A stretch of DNA of 64,000 bases from Tigriopus japonicus (taxonomy: Eukaryota; Arthropoda; Copepoda; Harpacticoida; Harpacticidae). The notes below the pieces were generated by a model. The model did no database searches. It had not been told where the DNA came from and saw nothing but the letters and a program-made list of their open reading frames with translations. Of this stretch, positions 57,650-64,000 are shown one piece after another (positions within the stretch are counted from its first letter, which is position 1; every line of letters starts with the position of its first letter). The translations under genes and the position numbers were made by a program. The stretch lies in assembly GCA_010645155.1 (NCBI GenBank), contig CM021312.1, forward strand, positions 4,121,844-4,185,843. Direction: 5' to 3'.

Positions 57650-58557
57650 TCAAGAAGAAAATGGGGATGTGATCCACTTCCACGTGGTTGACAAAATGTT
57701 TCGTATTTCGCTCAGGAACCCATGATCCGGTTCAGGTTCAGTGGGATTTTGCTTTGGAAAATATTTGATAGATGAAGTAGATGGACCCGACGTTGAGCTA
57801 AAAAGAAAAAGAAAAAAAACATTTTCAAAATTATGTTTTTTTCTCAATCAAAATTTCTGGCTTTCTTATTATTACAAAGTTTACTAACCATTGCCCTCCT
57901 TTGGATGTCAATCTTTAATTTTAAAGTCTGCATTCGGAAGCTAATATTCATAAATCTTGAAGCGGTTTATTACCTTGCATCTGCAAATGCTTGATCGAAC
58001 AAATCTGCTTCATTAACTGACTCCTTAGCCAAGTTGTGTCCTTGTGATGGTTCTAAATCGGATGCATCATGGAATTGATCATCCAGCTCTATGTCATTTC
58101 CATCTTCAACATAGTCGTTTAAAAGAGGATCAATTGTTCGATTTTTCTTCACTTCATTCAAGGCTATCGTTTCTAGAAGGTTGAGGTGTAAAATTTAAGA
58201 TTAAAGATATTGATAAAGGCGCTTTTCTATACCTTTGGCGAGAGTTTCAGGGTCGCCAAATATTTTTGGTAACTCCAATGCTTTCAAGAACATTTTTAGT
58301 GCAACCACATGTTGAAGTTGTTGAAACTTTTTCAAATCCGGTGGATATTTCGCATCCCGGAATTCCACGTGAACAGATCGATTCTTGTTAGAAATACTTG
58401 ATTCATTGATGGGAGATAAAAAGCTCACTTGAACACCATTTTCTAATGTTGGAGCTCCCAATGTCGAAGTAATGATAATAATGGCCTGAAATTTAGACTT
58501 AACGTGTGATCAAAAAAAAAATCTGCAGAGGACTCTTACCAAAAACTGCGATATCAT
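57650..58557 (-). CDS. unrecognised small secreted protein
   Basis: Exons in transcript order: 58557-58540, 58485-58233, 58172-57974, 57797-57650 (TGA), in phase, 205 residues. The N-terminus MISQFLAIIIITSTLGAP is a signal peptide. The rest has no Cys cluster or known domain. There is a helical segment (LQHVVALKMFLKALEL), an acidic middle (YVEDGNDIELDDQFHDA) and a Ser/Pro-rich end with WKWI. I do not recognise the family. The gene is tail to tail with the four-TM gene: stops are 120 bp apart. Confidence 0.75.
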
Positions 58558-59543
58558 GGCGATTCGTTAAACAGCATTCATTAATCAAATTTGATTGATT
58601 ACCTTGCTAGAAGGAATGTCAAAAAGGAAATATATAGCTTCAGAAAATCAAAATGAAAAAGGATTGCAAAATACATTTATGAAGATGGAATGAGAAAATT
58701 TGAAATTCCGAGTCAAACAGCATAGGTGCTTAAGAAATCAACTATTCTGAAAATTTGGACAATCTTTTTCAGAGCAATCTGGTGATTTTTATGAACGTGG
58801 GATGAATTCGAGACTCACTGGTTAAGGTTTTCTGGTCAACCCCCAAAAAATAAAAAAATGCTCAAGTCCAATCATTAAAGTTTAAAATTCGGAAATAGAA
58901 CACTATTTTTGCAGCAAAAGTTTTTGGTATTTGTGTAACTACAAACATTGTGTAAACGTTGGGTCAGGATCAGTTTGGCAACTTTTTGGACTGGATTACT
59001 TCGGTTCCGAAGTGAATCCAACTTTTCAAATCCAGCACAGATTCGCGTCAGTGCAAATCCGGATCTGATCAGATTCCATCCGTACATGCTAACAGTATTA
59101 GTTTATAAGTGCCTTTTAAGTGATATTTTTTATCATTTCAAGCTGTTTTGACATAAGCTCCCAAACTTGATAAATTTCATTTACTTTTGAAATATTGAAA
59201 AGCTATATGAAATCTTTGGGAATTTGTTTTTTCATATAACTGTAGCGTTTTTCAGCTTTTTGGGGTAAAAAATGGACCATTCAATGTCAAATAACTCAGC
59301 TGTTGCTGAATGAATTTTTATTCAATTTGAACTCATAAGGTAACTAAATGGTCTCTAAAGATGGGTTAAATAGTTTATTTTGGGTATTTTGATTCAAACC
59401 TAAAAAGCCATTCGGAACACCGTGAACAATAATCAGAGCTCTGATTAGCGTAGCGTAAGCATTATGAGCGCATGAGCGTAAATAGTCAAGTTTAGTTGTA
59501 AAAGTAGTACAAAACGATGCGTGCCGCGACAGTAATCTTTCAC
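58558..59543. other. intergenic, nothing recognised
   Basis: Promoter side of the small secreted protein gene, then spacer. No element found. Confidence 0.5.
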
Positions 59544-59615
59544 TGCCGTGACCAGGATTCGAACCTGGGTTACTGCGGCCACAACGCAGGGTCCTAACCA
59601 CTAGACGATCACGGC
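59544..59615 (-). tRNA. tRNA-His(GTG)
   Basis: 72 nt, identical to 47345-47416. About 20 bp before and 15 bp after are also conserved between the two loci, as is CATTTCAAGGTGA farther out on the 5' side. Confidence 0.93.
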
Positions 59616-61809
59616 TTTTCGCATCTTATGTTTAGCCTACTGACAATTTATTTATTTATTCTTTGGCTTGTGTCAGGTGCACTTGCTGACATACCATTTC
59701 AAGGTGATTAGTTTGAAAGTGAAACTAAATAAGATGATTCTGGAAGCTGTCATGAAGAACTCAAACGAGATCATCTATCATCTTTGGCAGGATCATCTTG
59801 ATGATAAAGTTTGCAAAAGATCTGCATGAGCAAGTATAATATTGGGGTTTGTATAGAAGTAAATCAGTTTGGATTTTTTTAGTTAACCAAACCGAAAAGA
59901 CAACTTTGATTGATCATTCAGATTAGAAGGGTAGTGTGTTAAATGCTAAAAAAAGTTCGTGGTTTTCTTCTATCAAAACGCAATCTCAGAATCACAAGTC
60001 TTTTACAGCACACACTAGGTTCTGTAGCTTGAGTACGGTAGAGTATACTTCCCGTGTCAGAATGCAAGCAAGCTCTCATAACATAAGCTGTGTTGTTGCA
60101 ACGCAGCTTTGGTACTTTACTCAGTGATAGCATTTTCCTTTTTGCTCAAACCTTGATGCTTCCAATCGTCAACCTGTTGATGAGTTTTGAGTACATTGGC
60201 TATTCAAGTAACAATCTCAATAACTAACTTGCGTTTATCAGAGTGCTCACTTTCTGAGAAATTTTAACTCCAAAACTGCTTTGCAAAATGAAAATGAGGG
60301 AAGTCATAGATTTTGTTGGCAAGGCTCTATATTAGGGTCTCTAAGTCTTAGCATACGAGTTCAGAAAAGCAAACTTTTCTTGGAAACTTATGGACCTATC
60401 AATTGCTGATAAAGGAACAATTTGGCCCAGAGAGGGAATCTGATTTTTGGGAACATGAAACAACCGACAGTGGCAAACTTAGCTTATTGACATGCCAAAA
60501 CTTTCTCTTGAGACACTTTCAGTAAAGGTTTCTTGATTGAAAAAAATCCATTAGATTGTTTTGGATCATTGTTAAGAACTGATTGGCTTCAATATTTTAA
60601 TCATTCATAAACGTTATATATTTCCATAGCTTCGCCCGTTTTTTGGCATTTTCAAAAAATCCTAAAGATTTAGTTCAGCTATTGTGAAAAGGTTAAAAGG
60701 TTACGTTGCAGTATCATTAACTTTTAGGTTGATTTCAAGAAAGCATTTTTGAGCGTTTGGAAGTGTTGATGTGCACCAAACTAAGTAGTTTTTGAATTGA
60801 GATTAAGCTTCAAGGCTCTACTATTGTTGTATCAAATCACTAATCTTGCTTGTATACATGAGCTATTTCAATAAGCGCAGTTTAAAAGCAGCCTTACATC
60901 TATTTGTTTCGCTTCCGCTTGAACTTTCTGCTATGGAATCCCAGATATACCATGTGTAGAAATGCCAGAACCAAGAAAAGTATTCTTAAGCTCATCAAGA
61001 AGTCACTTTACTTCGTTGTCCCAAGAATGAGAAAGAGGTAGAAGAAGGAACGTTATCCGTTTTTAAGCACCCCAGATTTTTTCCTTTTCCGTGTTTCCAC
61101 GGAATGTATACAAAGACCTAATCCTACATCTAATACAAACCCTTCTTAAAGTGCACTAATAATCCATTATGAGAATTTTTTTTCCAGAAGGAAACTGATC
61201 GATTTCGTACTTTTGCGGACCTTGGAGGGCTTCAAATTTTCAGTTCAAATCCTTCACCCTCGATCCAGTTCTGAACTACATTGATGACGACCCAGTCATG
61301 CATTTACAAACAAATGTCCACTCTTAAAGTAATGCAAGCATAGGAGTTCAACAACCGCCTTGTTTCAACCGCAAGCTTACCTAAAATTCAAGTTGTATTA
61401 CAGATAATGTTTGTTCCTAGAGTACTTAACTTACTTAAAGCCATAAGTTTAAAAAAATGTCTTTTGTGGTTAGTTTAATTTGTAGTCGCATAAACTTGAA
61501 GGTAACTATCATCCCTGTTAATGCTGAACTAGCTTTCGGTCCAAGAGAAATGTTCTCTGGCGTTCTTGACAATAAATCAGGGTGCAAAAAGTTCATTCGA
61601 TACTAGTTGATGTTCTGCTTATCTCTACAAACTACAGTCGTTCGTTTGCCGGCATTTCCTTTGGATCAACATTTTCAAGTACGAAAAGGAACTTTTGTTC
61701 AGTGTTGTGTAATTTCAGTTCTATAAGGTCCAGGTCCATTCCATGGTCTCTTGATCTATGTTTTCGGTTAAAAGTCGTCTCCATCATCGGATTTTTTTGT
61801 TCTTGTCAT
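59616..61809. other. intergenic, nothing recognised
   Basis: AT-rich spacer upstream of the alcohol dehydrogenase. No convincing exon; a non-coding 5' exon of the dehydrogenase may lie here. Confidence 0.5.
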
Positions 61810-61955
61810 TTCTTTCGTCTAACTTTTTGATTTAAATTATCTCTTTCTTCCATTTTTTTGGTTTAAATCATCTCTTTACGTTTGTTCTCAAATTACTTGC
61901 TTTAAGCCATCTTTTTCGTCTACTTTTTGGGTTTGCTTAAATCATCTTGATTTAT
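61810..61955. repeat. T-rich imperfect tandem repeat
   Basis: About three diverged units sharing TTTTTGGTTTAAATCATCTC and CGTCTACTTTTTG. They end 30 bp before the acceptor in front of the dehydrogenase ATG. Confidence 0.5.
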
Positions 61956-61993
61956 GTTGTCTACAATTCCTTTGTCCTTTCAACAGTCTTAAA

Positions 61994-63212
61994 ATGTGCG
62001 AATCCTTCTACGAGGTCCAAGCATGGGCTAAATCTGGTCCCACGGCCAAATTTGCTCCCATCACCATCAAACGTGGTCAAACTGGAGACAATGACGTGGA
62101 GTTTGACATCAAGTATTGTGGAATTTGCCATTCCGACGTTCATTTGGCTCAAGGAGAATTTGCAGCCGTGAAGTCTTTGTACCCTATGGTCCCTGGGCAT
62201 GAACTAGCTGGGGTTGTGTGCAAGGTAACATTGTAACTCCTAATTTCCCGATTTATCCTTCAAACCCCATAAATTTTTGGTTTGGCCCCAGGTCGGGTCA
62301 AAGGTCACAGGCTTCAAGGTCGGGGACCGCGTGGGCGTAGGTTGTATTGTGGAATCCTGTCTGAATTGCCGCCATTGCAAAGGCGACGACGAGCAATATT
62401 GCGATAACGGGTTCACCCACACCTACTCTGCAGAACACAAATTTGGTTTGCTAAAAACAGATTCCGGTTTCACACAAGGTGGCTATTCTAAGCGGATCAG
62501 CGTCCATGAGCGGTTTGTGATCAGGGTGCCCGAATCCTACCCCTTGGAATTGGCGGGACCGATATTTTGCTCGGGGATCACAATGTACTCTCCATTGAAG
62601 CATTGGGGCGCCATGAATGGAGGAAAAAGGGTCGGTATCATAGGGATTGGAGGACTGGGACAAATGGGAATTCGGTTGGCCAAGGCCATGGGCAATGAGG
62701 TGACGGCCATATCCACCTCTCCCAAAAAGGAGGCCAAAGCTAGGGAGATTGGGGCCGCCCATTTTGTGGTGTCTACTGACACAGAATCCATGAAAGCCGC
62801 AGAAGGAAGCCTCGACCTGATTTTGAACACAGTGGCGGCTGATCACCAAACCTTTCCCTATACTTCACTTTTGGACAAGAGTGGAACACTGGTCCTGATT
62901 GGGCTCACCAATGAACCCCACAAGGTTAATTTGCCACTTAATGTTTTTAAGTTTATGACAATTTTCATTGTTTTTCTTTTCCTGCCTTAGGTCATTGGGG
63001 CTGGATTGATTTTTGCCCGTAAAGCTATTGCTGGGTCCAACATTGGAGGGATCAAAGATACTCAAGAAGTGATTGATTTTTGTGCCAAGCATGACATCAA
63101 GCCTGAAACGGAATTGGTGACGGGCTCTCAGTTGGATCAGGTCTATTTGAACCTGTCCAACAAAAATGATTCGGTTACCCGTTACGTTTTGGACATAGAA
63201 AAGAGCTTTTGA
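61994..63212 (+). CDS. zinc-dependent alcohol dehydrogenase, cinnamyl-alcohol dehydrogenase type (MDR)
   Basis: Exons 61994-62224, 62292-62924, 62991-63212 (TGA), in phase, 361 residues, the usual length. An acceptor (TTTCAACAG) just before the ATG implies a 5' non-coding exon. Catalytic zinc ligands: Cys in CGICHSDVH, His-Glu in GHE, Cys in IFCSGIT. Structural zinc: CLNCRHCKGDDEQYC (CxxCxxCx7C). Rossmann motif GIGGLGQMG, followed by STSPKKEAKA, a pattern seen in NADPH-dependent CADs. It reversibly oxidises primary alcohols to aldehydes in the cytosol. The closest recognised types are bacterial and plant CADs; such genes are uncommon in animals but this one has ordinary introns and sequence composition. 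Substrate not predictable. Confidence 0.93.
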
Positions 63213-63640
63213 TTCTTGGCGGTTCTTTGTAAATAAATGTATTCAACTCAAATAAACAGCAAGTGGAATGGTAGTATGTGGTTCACATTTGAATGATAAG
63301 GCACGTTTGGAATGCTTGTAGTAGTGGAAGATCGTCTGACTTGTTGGATGATACTTCAAATTTGTAGGATAAAGTTATGTACAGTACAGTACAGTGGTTG
63401 CATTGAAAACACGTGTTTAAATGGCGTGGACGGAAAAATCTGGAAAAAGGCACAATCGAGTCTTTTTGGGAAGAGACTCGTGGAATGTACAAAAGGTTTC
63501 ATGGAAATCACAGAAATTGGAATGCTAGGGTTTGATTCAGAAAGTGAGAAAAGGGATAGGAGTGTCTCTAAGAATGGCACAACAAGTTTTGATTTAGCAT
63601 GGTTTACATTTAAAATGCCCGGATTAAAATGCGGCGAGGT
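63213..63640. other. 3' UTR and intergenic
   Basis: AATAAA at 63232 and again near 63250 end the dehydrogenase transcript. The remainder includes the 3' UTR of the minus-strand gene. Confidence 0.6.
63232..63237 (+). promoter_or_regulatory. poly(A) signal AATAAA
   Basis: 20 nt after the dehydrogenase stop codon. Confidence 0.7.
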
Positions 63641-64000
63641 CTACTCTACAATCTTCAATGACTCTTCTTCGTCATCGTCAATCTCCTCCTCATCCTCCTC
63701 TACATCATCTATTTCCTCTTCATCATTGGCCATGGAGTTGGTTTTGGTCAAACTGATGGCTCCATTGGCGGCCAATTTATTCTGGAGATTCTCCAATAAT
63801 TGATCGGGATTCGGCATCCCTGGGAAAGCCGACCGATTAACTTGATTCTCTTTGTTGATATCGGCCGCCGATCCATCCTCATGGGCATCGTCTGATTCGG
63901 TTTTGATCTCCAATTTGCCATCCATACTGGCATCCGAGGTCTCAGAGACTTCCGAGGTCACGGAGGCTGATCTCGAATCCTTTTGGGAATGGTGTGTGAA
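63641..64000 (-). CDS. acidic C-terminus of an unidentified gene (partial)
   Basis: The minus-strand frame is open from the window edge to TAG at 63643-63641, 119 residues. It contains KLEIKTESDDAHEDGSAAD, a possible SUMO site (IKTE), NPDQLLENLQNKLAANG, and an Asp/Glu-rich run (EEEIDDVEEDEEEIDDDEEE) near the end. Such a tail is common in nuclear proteins. There is no ATG in frame until inside the segment, so this is the last exon of a longer gene. Family not recognised. Confidence 0.6.
   Translation of the reverse strand, partial: FTHHSQKDSRSASVTSEVSETSDASMDGKLEIKTESDDAHEDGSAADINKENQVNRSAFPGMPNPDQLLENLQNKLAANGAISLTKTNSMANDEEEIDDVEEDEEEIDDDEEESLKIVE

Overview
The window is nuclear DNA of an animal, most likely an arthropod and possibly a crustacean such as a copepod. 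The case rests on small exons with GT-AG introns, a Spatzle-type cystine-knot gene, eukaryotic tRNA genes including initiator Met, a jockey/CR1-type LINE, and many inverted-repeat transposons. Species assignment is inference; no lookup was possible. All multi-exon models were built by hand from splice sites, and every exon junction listed keeps the reading frame.

Layout. 363-16141 (+): the last 13 exons of a class C GPCR of the GPR158/GPR179 type, with introns full of fold-back repeats. 17269-18977 (-): a four-exon gene for a small secreted Thr-rich protein with a furin-like site. 19311-24790: a tandem array of a 294-bp unit, each unit carrying one tRNA-Cys(GCA) gene (16 full-length copies and one truncated), with a solo LTR in its first, diverged unit. 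26943-27315: initiator tRNA-Met and tRNA-Ser. 27685 to about 31980 (-): an apparently intact LINE whose ORF2 has no usable ATG and overlaps ORF1 in the -1 frame right after a T TTT TTA heptamer. 32985-38398: inverted-repeat elements and scattered tRNA genes (iMet, Ser-CGA, Ser-TGA, Pro).

39689-44826 (+): a Spatzle-like secreted cystine-knot gene; one intron holds six tRNA genes and another a decayed tRNA-Gln. 45050-49648 (-) and 50548-57530 (+): two head-to-head paralogous four-pass membrane protein genes (TMEM179-like, tentative). The first has a tRNA-His in an intron; the second has a tRNA-Leu in one intron and a complete antisense calmodulin-like gene in another. 57650-58557 (-): an unrecognised small secreted protein, tail to tail with the preceding gene. 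59544-59615: a second tRNA-His. 61994-63212 (+): a zinc-dependent alcohol dehydrogenase of the cinnamyl-alcohol dehydrogenase type. 63641-64000 (-): the acidic C-terminus of a gene running off the window.

The protein genes do not form a pathway. The shared theme is Pol III genes and mobile elements lodged in introns and gaps: 32 tRNA loci, counting decayed ones, and at least five families of inverted-repeat or retro-elements.
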